A stretch of DNA of 22,684 bases from Chara braunii (GCA_003427395.1 BFEA01000148.1:295863-318546); one strand, 5' to 3'. Positions 9,790 through 18,256 are shown, counted from the first letter of the stretch. Numbers and translations are program-made. Notes: generated by a model not told the origin, from the letters alone.

Positions 9790-10230
9790 ACGGTGTCGAG
9801 TGCACCGGTCCGACACCGCACGAGGCAGCGTGGGACCCTCTCGGCCGCGTCACTCAGGAGTTGGGCCAACCTCGTCACGAACACACAAATGGAGCTTCCT
9901 TAGGCCGCTCCGGCCGAGTGCCATACCTCTCGCCAGCCCCTACGACAGGATAGGGCCTACGTGAGGCACAACTTACCTCCACCTTGCGGGAGCTGTCACC
10001 TCCCTTCGATGGGCGTATCCCCGCCGAGCTACCAGTCCACAGTACGAAAGCTAATCAGTTGCAATCGCAGAGGTGCAACAGCCGAGGGTGTTTCTCCTTC
10101 GCTGTAGCATAGGGGGTACGTGTGGTATTACGCCTCTGTCGGACCCGCACGTGAACTGACCTCTTGGGGAGCTGAGGTCCCAAGCGCGACTCGTCGTCGG
10201 TCGACTAGGACGCATCCTACACACCACGCG
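9790..10230 (+). repeat. Module M, copy 3 (fullest copy)
   Basis: This copy links all others. Its first part (to about 9946) matches 1-165 on the minus strand. Its later part matches 2730-3010 and 21205-21510 through ACGTGAGGCACAACTT, GAGCTGTCACC, GGGCGTATCC, CGAGCTAC, GCAATCGCAGAGGTG, GAGGGTGTTTCTC and GGTCGACTAGGACG. A perfect 8 bp stem CGGTGTCG/CGACACCG (9791-9798 and 9811-9818) brackets its start. It is GC-rich. No frame spans it, so it is probably non-coding; class unknown. Confidence 0.8.
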
Positions 10231-10258
10231 CACACCACTCTACGAACGCAAAAATAAA

Positions 10259-10273
10259 ACACACACACACACA
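10259..10273 (+). repeat. (AC)n microsatellite
   Basis: A short uninterrupted AC run just after the end of module M copy 3. Confidence 0.85.
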
Positions 10274-10510
10274 TACGAAACGACACAACACAAACAACGC
10301 GACAACGCTCCTAGCCCCTCGGTAGCTAACCCATAACTTTCCGATGCGGAAATCGGATAGGCGTCGCGCGTGAGACTTAATATAAAACCGCGCGAATGCA
10401 GGGCCTACTTATATCGACTCCCAATGCAGGCGTACGCAAGCAGTCGCAATGATGGCGTACTATGTGGTGCCCATAATCATGCAGTCCTCGTTAATCTCGA
10501 GGGTCACACT

Positions 10511-10732
10511 CGACACTCAAGTGTCGGCTGACACGCGCTTTGAGGGTTAATCTCTCGAGGCTGGACAACCGTCATGCGCGGTTGAAGACCACACACCCTC
10601 TTCTGCACTCTGTGCAGAGTGGGTGGTATACAGGTCCGTACCTGTGGTGGCAGTCGTTTCTTACTGCCCTGGAGATGAGTCCCACTCCGGGTCTGGGCGA
10701 AAGTCAAGGGGTTTGAGTTTGACGACTGCCAC
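10511..10732. other. Run of perfect short hairpins
   Basis: Successive perfect stems: CGACACT/AGTGTCG (10511-10526), CAACCG/CGGTTG (10566-10584), TCTGCAC/GTGCAGA (10602-10618), ACAGGT/ACCTGT (10630-10645) and GGCAGT/ACTGCC (10649-10668). An outer stem GTGGCAGTCGT/ACGACTGCCAC (10647-10657 and 10722-10732) competes with the last one. The density suggests a folded RNA or the structured end of an element, but no family is recognised. The 99-codon minus-strand frame at 10504-10803 overlaps it and has no domain. Confidence 0.55.
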
Positions 10733-10739
10733 AGACTAC

Positions 10740-11225
10740 AACGTCCAACTATAAAAATTAATAAGCAAAATCCATCAATAAAATAAAACAAGCACCCCAA
10801 CACTCATATATCATTTTAGAACTCGAGATAACAATAAAAGAACGGGGAGACATAAACCCATCAGGTATGCAGATCGTGCGACACATGGTTGTCATTCTCA
10901 CTGCCTCCAAAGTATGGCCCATGTATCAAGCTCCAAAATACTAACCTGCATAAAACACAGGTACACACAATAGCCACATTGCCATACACCAATGTGGTCA
11001 ACTTTACTGTTCCCTGTAAATCACACCACGACTCACACACTCAAGCCCCAGTCATAGTCAAATTTCCCATAAATCTCATAAGTCCTTTATAATGGTCATT
11101 AAAAGAAGTCCAATAAAAATCTTCAAAGAAACATATCAAGCCTCAGGGCTAAGGCAATCAAGTTGAGGTAGAGGTATAAGCAAAGTTGTGTCGTGAGTCG
11201 ACAAGTCGGCGATCAACCAACCGAC
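10740..11225. other. Stretch without a recognised gene
   Basis: A/C-rich on the plus strand, no repeat units or RNA gene seen. A 67-codon frame at 10889-11092 is unsupported. Confidence 0.45.
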
Positions 11226-11277
11226 CTGTTATCAGTGATAACAGAAGATGATCCTTGTAGGATCAAGCTGAAACTAG
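11226..11277 (+). mobile_element. Twin perfect hairpins followed by CTAG-T (Helitron 3' end candidate)
   Basis: CTGTTATC-AGT-GATAACAG (11226-11244) is followed four bases later by TGATCCT-TGT-AGGATCA (11249-11265). Eight bases on is CTAG (11274-11277) followed by T. Helitrons typically end with a short hairpin about 10 bases before CTRR and insert between A and T, so the layout fits. A matching 5' TC terminus and an empty site were not found, and CTAG is short enough to occur by chance. Confidence 0.25.
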
Positions 11278-11392
11278 TCCAAGTTCCGAATCGACTGTCC
11301 AAGAAAGGCATGTACCATAAAACCGGTCAATGCCCAAACAAAACATCAGCATACGGGGGATGAACCTCCATAGCACATTCTCACTCAAGCTA

Positions 11393-11457
11393 TCTGCCAC
11401 CCAGGTTTAAGCCTACCTCTAAGCCAGTACCCAAAACAAAGGTAGGCTGATGGCAGA
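11393..11457. repeat. Two-stem inverted repeat
   Basis: TCTGCCA (11393-11399) pairs with TGGCAGA (11451-11457), and inside it AGCCTACCT (11410-11418) pairs perfectly with AGGTAGGCT (11440-11448). This gives 16 perfect pairs in two stems around a 21-base loop. Function unknown. Confidence 0.7.
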
Positions 11458-11530
11458 ATCTCCCCCATCCAGGGTGGATCGCCAGAATCGTCACCTGTCA
11501 AAATATACTCTATCTCCTTTAAACTAAGAA

Positions 11531-11880
11531 AATTTCAGCAGCGCTTCCCGTAGGAAAAGTGTCTTTCTAGAATTTATACCAACCCGAATATGAAAACAAA
11601 AATAGTCTTTGACTTTTCAAAGTCCAATTTTGTATAACTCCCTGAATTAGCAAAAATTTGGGCAGCACTCCCTTTAGAAAGGGAGACTTTCCAAATTTTC
11701 ACTAAGCCATATATAAACTTTAAACAAGTTGAACTTTGAAAAGTCAAAAATTGACTAACTCCCTGGATTTGTAGAAATTTCGGCAGCACTTCCCGTAGAG
11801 AAAGTAACGTACCAAAATTTATACAAGGCCAAGTATAACAAAAGAATCCAGAAAATGCGAGAATCGATCTAAGCAAAAAA
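11531..11880 (+). repeat. Three-copy tandem repeat, period 121-124 bp
   Basis: AATTTCAGCAGCGCTTCCCGTAG at 11531, a diverged form at 11655 (GGGCAGCACTCCCTTTAG) and AATTTCGGCAGCACTTCCCG at 11776. Each is followed by an AAAG and CCAAAATTTATAC type block. A near-palindrome GACTTTTCAAAGTC lies between copies 1 and 2 (11611-11624) and a diverged form at 11731-11745. The minus-strand frame at 11574-11876 simply reads through the repeat. Confidence 0.8.
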
Positions 11881-12015
11881 AAATTAGCTCAGAAAATGCA
11901 GGAATTGAAACTAACTCTTATTGCTCTAACACGTGTCGAGCCATGATTATAATGTGAACAAAGGAATAAGAATCTCTATAATTCCATATTTATATGTTAT
12001 AAGAACAAGGCTAGC

Positions 12016-12857
12016 CAGACATTGTTTCTAAGACGAATGATCTGACTGTAGCCTTATCACAAACTAAGAGAGTATAATTAAGGGTTGTAACTAGAGGTAA
12101 CTTGGGCAGGCTGAGCATTGTTTATAAGAAGAATGACTCAGCCCTACGCTCACTTTTTCAAGACTAAGGTTCGAAGAAATATATATAACATGACTATTTA
12201 AACAAATCAGGGCGACTAAGCATTGTTTCTGAGACGAATGACTTAGTCATATGCCCAATGAAGAGAAAAGTAACTGTGCAACCTATTCGTATATAACTTA
12301 GGCAGAGAGTTGGCATTGTTTCTAAGATGAATGACCAATCTCAATGCCCTATGTAAGCAGGGTATAGAGGGCTAAATCATTAAAAGACTATGAACTATTG
12401 TCTGTTAAATTGACTTGGGGATGGTGAGAGCACTTACCTTTGTGGTTTGGCCTGCATGTGACTGAGTGCAATGTCTAGCCTTTGGCCTAAATCTCCCTCA
12501 GAACAAAACAACCAAAACAGTTGGGTCATTCGTCTTAGAGACAATGCTCAACCCTCTCTTCTCAACACTGGAAAAAAAAAGCAGAGTACCCTAGGCCAAG
12601 ACCAAGAGACTGTTCAGAAACCACCAAAAGTAAACAACGACCAGACCATTCATCTTAGAAACAATGTCTGGTCCTAAGAGTTCAGACAATCAATACCCCA
12701 CAAAATAAACAGTCAGGCCATTCATCTTAGAAACAATACCTTGCACGATTAAATAAACACATCGACCAAGCCATTCGTCTTAGAAACAATGCTTGGCCCT
12801 TCAGAAACAGAACAAAATACAGCAGTCAGACCATTCATCTTAGAAACAATGCCTGAC
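12016..12857. repeat. Nine-unit hairpin array with covarying stems and orientation switch
   Basis: The core CATTGTTTCTAAGACGAATG or its reverse complement occurs nine times with few changes. Cores start at 12020, 12116, 12221 and 12314 (plus) and at 12527, 12647, 12719, 12772 and 12832 (minus). CATT and AATG pair around a 12-base loop. Outside a 1-2 base bulge, each unit has its own stem: CAGA/TCTG, GGCTGAG/CTCAGCC, GACTAAG/CTTAGTC, TTGG/CCAA, GTTGGG/CTCAAC, GACCAGA/TCTGGTC, CCAAG/CTTGG, GTCAG/CTGAC. Only the unit at 12719 is broken. Stem sequences differ while pairing is kept. No coding frame fits; the 68-codon frame 12471-12677 is incidental. Family unknown. Confidence 0.85.
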
Positions 12858-12869
12858 CCTATAAGACCT

Positions 12870-13460
12870 GTTCAATCGCAAGCAAAACTGGCTTCCTCCC
12901 AACCTTCCCCCTGATGCAACCCCTTGCGACAGTTTGCTTTCAAACAAACAAAGAAACTAAAACTGCCATTATACATAAATTCTTTTACTTAGTCTGATTT
13001 TGTGTCCTGAAAGTCATCCCAAGGTCAAAGTAGGGTTGCATGCAATACAATCAACCAATACACAGGGAGATGTATAGATAGGGGTTATACTGGGTTTATA
13101 GAGGGAAAGCAACAATTACCTTTCAATTTCCTGCCTCCAGAACTCCTCCTGAGTTCCGGTAGAGCTCCCGCAATCGGTGGGATGACTCCCCATAGAGTCT
13201 TGATGCGGTCCTACGGGTTGCAATCCCGCCTGCCGCCTTCCTCTCGTAACCAGGGTTAGACTGAGAGTTAGAAGGACCGATGGAGGTAGGTTTGAGACTC
13301 TCGAGATACCAGAAGGGGACAACTCAACTCTCAGGAGAGAACCTCGTTATCTTCTATCGCCTGAGGGCCCCGCAATGATGGCCAAAACGCGCAGCAGTTG
13401 ACCAACCAAAGTTAAACAGTCGAACGTCGATCACTTGACGACTCTCCAATTCATAACAGT
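12870..13460. other. Stretch without a recognised gene
   Basis: Mixed composition. Short frames on the minus strand (13116-13322, 13354-13536) show no domain. Nothing repeat-like stood out apart from the C run that follows. Confidence 0.4.
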
Positions 13461-13476
13461 CCCCCCCCCCCCCCCC
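13461..13476 (+). repeat. Homopolymer of 16 C
   Basis: An uninterrupted run of 16 cytosines. Length may be unreliable because such runs are hard to sequence. Confidence 0.95.
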
Positions 13477-13549
13477 TAAGGGGCCTGATTTTACCCCTAC
13501 ATCGTGATGCCGTCCCTCTTGACCAAACCGGCTCAACGCAGTCTAAACC

Positions 13550-13993
13550 GTGTCGCGTTCAAATAGAGCACACCCCCTGTGCTTACTGGCAATATGCAAT
13601 AAAAACCCAACAAGGTACTGTGGGGATGCGCAACACCCGGCACAACCATCACAACGCCATACTCAGCGATGTGCAGCGCAAAGCACAGCAGACGCAGTAC
13701 CCTCGACGATTGTCGCTACCCACTCAAAAAACTGTTCTTTTGAAAAAACTAGCCACAACGCCTGGTGGCACAGCAGCAGGCGGCATCCAACAGACTTTTC
13801 ACAAGAGGCAGCAGCTGCACCTTCCCAAGTCATCAATGACCTAATAATGCTTTTAGAACTCTTGCTGCAGGCTGCCTGCGACTGGAGCTTGATGCAACAG
13901 TTGGTTGTTCTGTTGCTGAATCCAACTCTGAATCGCACTTTCAAATCCAACTCCAGCAACAGTCTGTCGAAGCAGCTACCCTCCCGCTCATAG
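13550..13993 (+). other. Open frame of 147 codons, probably not a gene
   Basis: This frame begins with GTG, not ATG, which is not a normal eukaryotic start. The product is Ser/Gln/Leu-rich, with an AAAA stretch and a Leu-rich segment around residues 97-125, and matches no family I recognise. A minus-strand frame of 98 codons (13663-13959) overlaps it, which weakens both. It could be decayed exon or transposon sequence; I would not annotate a protein. Confidence 0.12.
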
Positions 13994-14009
13994 AACTCAT
14001 GAGCAGAAG

Positions 14010-14090
14010 TTCACAATCCGTAGTCCACAGTCCACAGTCAGTAATGCACGATCTACAGTCCGCAGCCCACAACCCGCAATTCGCCCTTAG
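14010..14090 (+). repeat. Short degenerate CACAGTC-type tandem repeat
   Basis: CAATCCGTAG, TCCACAG, TCCACAG, TCAGTAATG, TCTACAG, TCCGCAG, CCCACAA, CCCGCAA follow one another with a period near 7 or 14 bases. The minus-strand frame 13941-14132 therefore repeats Cys-Gly-Leu-Trp-like motifs without being a gene. Confidence 0.6.
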
Positions 14091-14109
14091 CGCCGTACAA
14101 TCAGCCCTG

Positions 14110-15430
14110 TAGGCGCAACTCCCAACAGACACGGCACACCTCGCAGGCCGAATAGTGCGTTCAGTAGTTCAGCAGGATGCACAGCGAGCTCGCCGTCAAC
14201 TCACGACGGAGCACAGCATATGCTGCAACAACCCAACTGTTCATCGTAACAACACACTTGCCGGCTCTTCAATTTTCAGTAGTGACCATTTCTCAGACTC
14301 CTGATTGTCCCATAGTACAATCTGGGTTCCACCCACAGTGCATACCCCCTCCCCACTGGGTGCTCACTGCCCATTACCAGTTGTCCATGAGTTGACAGTG
14401 CATCCTGTTAGCGTCAACAGCAGCAACCACAGTTCATGAAGATGTTGACCTTGTAGACCACCGCCAAGTCCAGGTACGTGCCCTCACTCCATCCTTCTGA
14501 CTCATTTGTTTTTGTCTTCAAGTTGCATCCCCCATATTGTGTTCTATTTTAGTACAAGCACAACCGTAGCGATTACATATTCATACCGCGTGCCAGCAAG
14601 CTTTGCAGTAATGCACCACAATGTGACGACCTCGGAAGGCAACAACAGATTCTCACTAGTTGAGCACCACTGTGCTCAGCCTATCAGGTACATTCTCCAC
14701 CTTGCCCTTTCAATTTGCTCTCTCTCGCTCTCCTCTAATAGGACAACATGATTGAAGTGAATCTTCGACTACAAACGGGCAGATCCCTTCTTTTTTTACT
14801 TTTGCTTGCCTTCTCACACATCCCTTGCACCCCTGCTGCCCAATGGCCACGTATCCGCCAACAGGTAAGCCTCCCCAATTTCCGTTAGTCCCCCCTCTTT
14901 CCCCGTTTTCCTTCCTGCTCCTGGCGTCTGCTGCCTCTCCTCTCCACCATAACGCCCTGTATATGAATATACTTGGTCGTCTGCTCGGCGAGGTTCATTC
15001 AAGGCGAGGGAAGCTAGACCAAGGGAAAGCTCGACGACGGCCACTTCGACCCGCAGGTTCACAGCTCACCTTCGTTGGCACATCTCACAGCTCTCTACAG
15101 ACAGATAAGCTCCCTTTCTCCTGTTACTACTCTCACCTACTAACTTCACCACGAGATCAGAAACGCCTTGGCCGAGTCGGAGGCCCAATCAAAATGATGG
15201 AGAGCTCCATAGTGAAGACGATCCTTGAAGAAAAAAATAGCATCTTTGGACCGACGGCACAAGCAGCGCCCGACCGCTAATATGTGGTAGTGGCGTTGCT
15301 CCATCCTAGTACCCTTCAAATGTGCCATATAATAAATACAAAAGAAAATTAAAAAAAAAAAAAATAGAAAGTGAGAATGACACTCCCGTTAGAATTCTCG
15401 TAGTAGTCGCGCACTTCCTTCACCTTACCC
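14110..15430. other. Stretch without a recognised gene
   Basis: Several frames occur; the longest, 14825-15280 (151 codons), starts with TTG and is Pro/Leu/Ser-rich at its N end over CT-rich DNA, with no domain. An isolated A-box match TGGCCGAGTCGG at 15169-15180 has no B box downstream. An A run lies near 15349-15364. Confidence 0.4.
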
Positions 15431-15530
15431 TGCCAAAACTGTTACTCCATCGCGAAATCCGACACTGCCATCGGATTCACAATGGCCCAAAACCCCGGAT
15501 TCGAATCTTAGATTGCTGAAAATGGTCAAT
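15431..15530 (+). repeat. SINE-like fragment, diverged relative of 8706-8803
   Basis: TGCCAAAACTGT at 15431 matches the A-box consensus at 10 of 12 positions, and ATTCGAATC at 15499-15507 matches the B box at 8 of 9. Between them CCGACA..CTGCCATC..TTCACA aligns with CCGACA..CTACCAAC..GTCACA near 8723-8753. The T-stem around the loop no longer pairs well, so the copy is decayed. Confidence 0.4.
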
Positions 15531-16089
15531 GAAAAACCGAGTTATTACAAATTTGCTCCCCACCTTCTTCCCTCTTCGCCATACCCCGCGCAATACCTTT
15601 CTCTCCTCCTTTATTCTACACTCCTCCTATAACCAATCTAACTCCACCAATCGCTTCACAGGCCCTGAAAACCCCAGAAACAAATCTTCCCTCGCCCGTT
15701 TTCATCAAGAAACGGGTGAGGTCGACATAATTCTTTCTTTCCTCACTTCTTCTTCCTCATTTCCGCCATGTCCCGGTGCACCCCTTCTTCATTAACCTCT
15801 TATTCGACTAAGACTCCACTAAAACTAACGTCTGATTTGGGCTCGCCCTATCCCAATACCCCTACCCACTGTCTTTCTCTGCCTCAATCTGATGCGGAAT
15901 TGGTGAGCCACAAGTTCCGCCATAGCTTCTTTCCCTGTCGCCTGCGCCATCTTCAACTTGCATTCGCATGTACCTTGTGCAGAACCCCGTCCAAGTTCAT
16001 TCGTTTCTTTTTTGGCTCCTACTCAGCCTTGCTGCCGAGCAACGCTCTGACACAGACACCACTGAGTGCTCCCGTTGAATGATGCAAAC
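15531..16089. other. Pyrimidine-rich stretch without a gene
   Basis: C/T-rich on the plus strand, like the tracts that accompany the other SINE-like fragments. The frames at 15529-15795 and 15768-16082 are Ser/Pro/Leu-rich and lack domains. Confidence 0.5.
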
Positions 16090-16345
16090 AGCAGGCCATT
16101 CGTCATGGAAGTAGAAATCCACTAAAGAGTGTGTAACAACTCACTTGCCACATCTATCATCTTCGACCACCAACGGCGCTGCAGCGCAACGAGTAGGATG
16201 GCGCAGGCCTACTATTGAGTCTGCAACATGGGCCTGGGTAAGATGAATCCCGATGCAATTCTTGGTGGTAGTAACAAAATTCTTAAATGAGAACTTTTAA
16301 GGGTTGAAACGGGGGAGGTTCAGCGGGAACAACCGCTGAAGCAAA
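16090..16345 (+). pseudogene. Degenerate 25S/28S rRNA fragment, copy A
   Basis: Matches eukaryotic LSU rRNA as I know it, in collinear order. ACAGCAGG, GTCATGGAAGTAGAAATCC, CTAAAGAGTGTGTAACAACT and CACTTGCC correspond to the rRNA segment [61 protein letters not shown]. Then GGCGCTGCAGCGC, GAGTAGGATGGCGC and CTTGGTGGTAGTAAC..AAATGAGAACTTTTAAGG correspond to GGCGCTNAAGCGC, GAGTAGGAGGGCGC and CTTGGTGGTAGTAGCAAATATTCAAAYGAGAACTTTGAAGG. Substitutions in nearly invariant positions and lost segments show that it cannot be part of a working ribosome. It is flanked by DNA that is not rRNA, so it is an isolated relic, not an rDNA unit. Confidence 0.85.
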
Positions 16346-16454
16346 AAACCGTTGCGGACTTCCGCCTGCGGCCCACTGTGCCCAGGCTTAGTTCCCCGCC
16401 TATATGCCCCGAAAGTGGCTGGTACTAAGCGGGCAACCTCCGCTCAGTTGTCGA

Positions 16455-16700
16455 GGTTGCTCCTACGCTGCAGCGAGTGGGAGGACGCTGGGCCTACGAC
16501 AATGCCAGCAGCTTGTGCCAGCAGTTTGTGCCTAGGTGAGGCGGTTCCCTGCACAAATATTGATGGTAGTAGCAATTATTCAAATGAGACTTCGGGGCGA
16601 AGTAAAAACATGTCCCACAGGGAACAGCTGCGGGGACAGCCCTACCGCACAACCAAAGTTGCGGCAGCCTCCTATCGGTGACCTCGCCCAGGCATTGTTC
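16455..16700 (+). pseudogene. Degenerate 25S/28S rRNA fragment, copy B
   Basis: TTGATGGTAGTAGCAATTATTCAAATGAGA..TTCGGGGCGAAGT and CAGGGAACAGCTG correspond to LSU rRNA CTTGGTGGTAGTAGCAAATATTCAAATGAGAACTTTGAAGGCCGAAGT and the following GTGAACAGCAGTTG. Upstream CTGCAGCGAGTGGGAGGACGC matches CTGCAGCGCAACGAGTAGGATGGCGC of copy A. Similarity to copy A continues past the rRNA-like part (CGCCCAGGC..CCCCGCC at 16687 against TGCCCAGGC..CCCCGCC at 16380). Both fragments therefore lie in one tandem duplication with an offset near 300 bp. Copy B keeps the AGTAGCA..ATTCAAATGAG part better, copy A the upstream part. Confidence 0.8.
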
Positions 16701-16757
16701 ACCATTTCCCCGCCCCAATGGGCAAACTCACTCTCAAACCTCTCACAGTGGATGGCA

Positions 16758-16768
16758 GGGGGGGGGGG
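16758..16768 (+). repeat. Homopolymer of 11 G
   Basis: Uninterrupted G run. Several frames on both strands cross it (16536-17039 plus, 16580-16996 minus) and are unsupported. Confidence 0.9.
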
Positions 16769-16848
16769 CGGACGGTGCATTCGCGGCGACCCCCGCCACT
16801 CAATTTTCTCCCGTGCCGTGGACCAACCCAAAGGGCGCTCACCCAAGG

Positions 16849-17030
16849 TCCTCGACTGCCTTGTCGGCCACCCGTGGGGGGTTTCAATCATTCCCCGTTG
16901 TAAAGAAATCTCGCCAACATCCCGAACATGCCGAAAAATTATGGCGAGCCCGCTAAAAATAAAAAAAATAAGAAAAAAAAGAAATGGCATGTTCAAGGCC
17001 CTTGACTGCAGTGGCGACCACCCGTGTCTG
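16849..17030 (+). repeat. Direct repeat pair of about 33 bp
   Basis: GGTCCTCGACTGCCTTG, CGGCCACCCGTG at 16849 recurs as GGCCCTTGACTGCAGTG, CGACCACCCGTG at 16998, about 149 bp apart. An A-rich tract (16956-16982) lies between the two. Confidence 0.7.
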
Positions 17031-17116
17031 ACGACATAGCAAATGAGTCAGGCCTGTCGGTCTTGACGCCGTTCTCAGAGCCGATCTCTGAGTCAAAGGC
17101 ACGAAATAAAATGGGA

Positions 17117-17140
17117 ATAATAATAATAATAATAATAATA
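17117..17140 (+). repeat. (ATA)n microsatellite
   Basis: About eight uninterrupted AAT/ATA units. Confidence 0.95.
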
Positions 17141-17724
17141 AAGACACTACTACATAAAAAGCGAAGGAACACAAAAATTAAGGAAACGAGGGGTCGTGCA
17201 TCCCGCTGGCCTACAACGTCGCGCACACCCTAGCCGCACAGGGCTGCATCCCGCCGTGGGCGCACCTCACACACTGCTCATCCGGGCAGGACTTAACTCT
17301 TACCCACAAGTACGCTGTCAACTCCGGGCGAGGCCATACCGGTGTGACTTGCGAGAAGCATGCCAAATAACCTTGTAAGGGTATTTGGTACGACAACGGG
17401 TTTATAATATTTTCATGCTCCTTATTTTTAACGAGCGCCTTTTCAGTTATCAAGGTCGGCGTGTAGGGGGTGTTATACTAAATTAATCCCTCGGTCTCAT
17501 CGGTCGAAAAATATTATTACCGATCTTAATTATCATAGCGCGCATCACAATATTGCTCCCATGTAGTAACCACATTTTCTTGCAGATACGCCTCAACCTC
17601 CATGGTTGAGGAAATTGTCTCAACGTGTCGCGCAAAAAACGCACACACTTTTAATTTCTGATTGGCTTTATAATGGTGGTCGATGTCATTGCTTTTAAAA
17701 ACATGGTCAAGGGTATTTGGTCCA
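17141..17724. other. Stretch without a recognised gene
   Basis: GC-rich to about 17370, then AT-rich. AAGGGTATTTGGT.C.ACA near 17377 recurs near 17708 just before the 40 bp array, a direct repeat of about 35 bp. No frame has support. Confidence 0.45.
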
Positions 17725-17960
17725 ACACCATGTTTTATTTAAATGAGTGACAGTCCAAGATGCAGCCCTGTGGTTTATTTGAACAGGAGCAACGCAAAAC
17801 TGCACCCCCATGTTTTATTTGAAAAGGGGTCGTGAAGGATGCACCCTTGTGCAGTATTCAAAAGCGGAATGTGCAGACTACATCCTTGTGCAGTGTTCGA
17901 ACGGGGGAGTGTGTGGATTGCACAATATTTGAACAAGGCAAACACAAATCGCACACAAGT
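17725..17960 (+). repeat. 40 bp tandem array (about six units)
   Basis: TGTTTTATTT at 17731, TGGTTTATTT at 17771 and TGTTTTATTT at 17811 are exactly 40 bp apart. Diverged GCAGTATTCAA (17851), GCAGTGTTCGAAC (17890) and GCACAATATTTGAAC (17920) continue the series, the last two spacings shortened to 39 and about 32. Each unit also carries GCA(C/G)CCYTGTG.. before and GGGG/GGAG after. The minus-strand frame 17775-17972 reads the repeat. Confidence 0.75.
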
Positions 17961-18256
17961 ACAATAGATCATCAGGGAACAACGAATTGTTGTCTTTAGT
18001 GCAGTGCATGAGGGGAGGGGAATAACAAGCTACCATACCCCCTATAGTATCCAAACTGTCTACGGATTACGCCCCAGTGTAGTATTTGAACTTCATAAAG
18101 TAAATATTAAACTTTTGTCGATAACTCGAGCCGTATGAGGCACAAATCATATACCTATACTGCATCCAAAGAGAAAGTAAGTGATGTTTTCAAGTAGGAA
18201 TAAGTCGAGTCAGATAACGTTGTGGCTTACATAATGCAGTAAATGAGATGTTGGCC

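Noticed and set aside
12016-12857. CRISPR-like array reading of the regularly repeated 20 bp core
   Set aside because: Spacing is irregular (53 to 213 bp), orientation flips midway, there are no cas-like genes, and the context is eukaryotic.
10504-13500. LTR retrotransposon with coding domains
   Set aside because: No reverse transcriptase, integrase or protease motif and no matched long terminal repeats could be seen on either strand.
13550-13993. 147-codon frame as a protein gene
   Set aside because: Starts at GTG, overlaps an opposite-strand frame of 98 codons, and shows no recognisable family. Kept only as a low-confidence note.
15169-15180. Perfect A-box consensus TGGCCGAGTCGG
   Set aside because: No B box within 100 bases downstream and no cloverleaf; a 12-base degenerate consensus is expected by chance in 22 kb.
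14825-15280. 151-codon frame as a protein gene
   Set aside because: Starts at TTG, N-terminal part lies in CT-rich DNA, no domain recognised.
16090-16700. A functional rRNA gene
   Set aside because: Only one section of LSU rRNA is present, twice, with many changes at near-invariant positions and no adjoining 18S, 5.8S or remaining LSU sequence.
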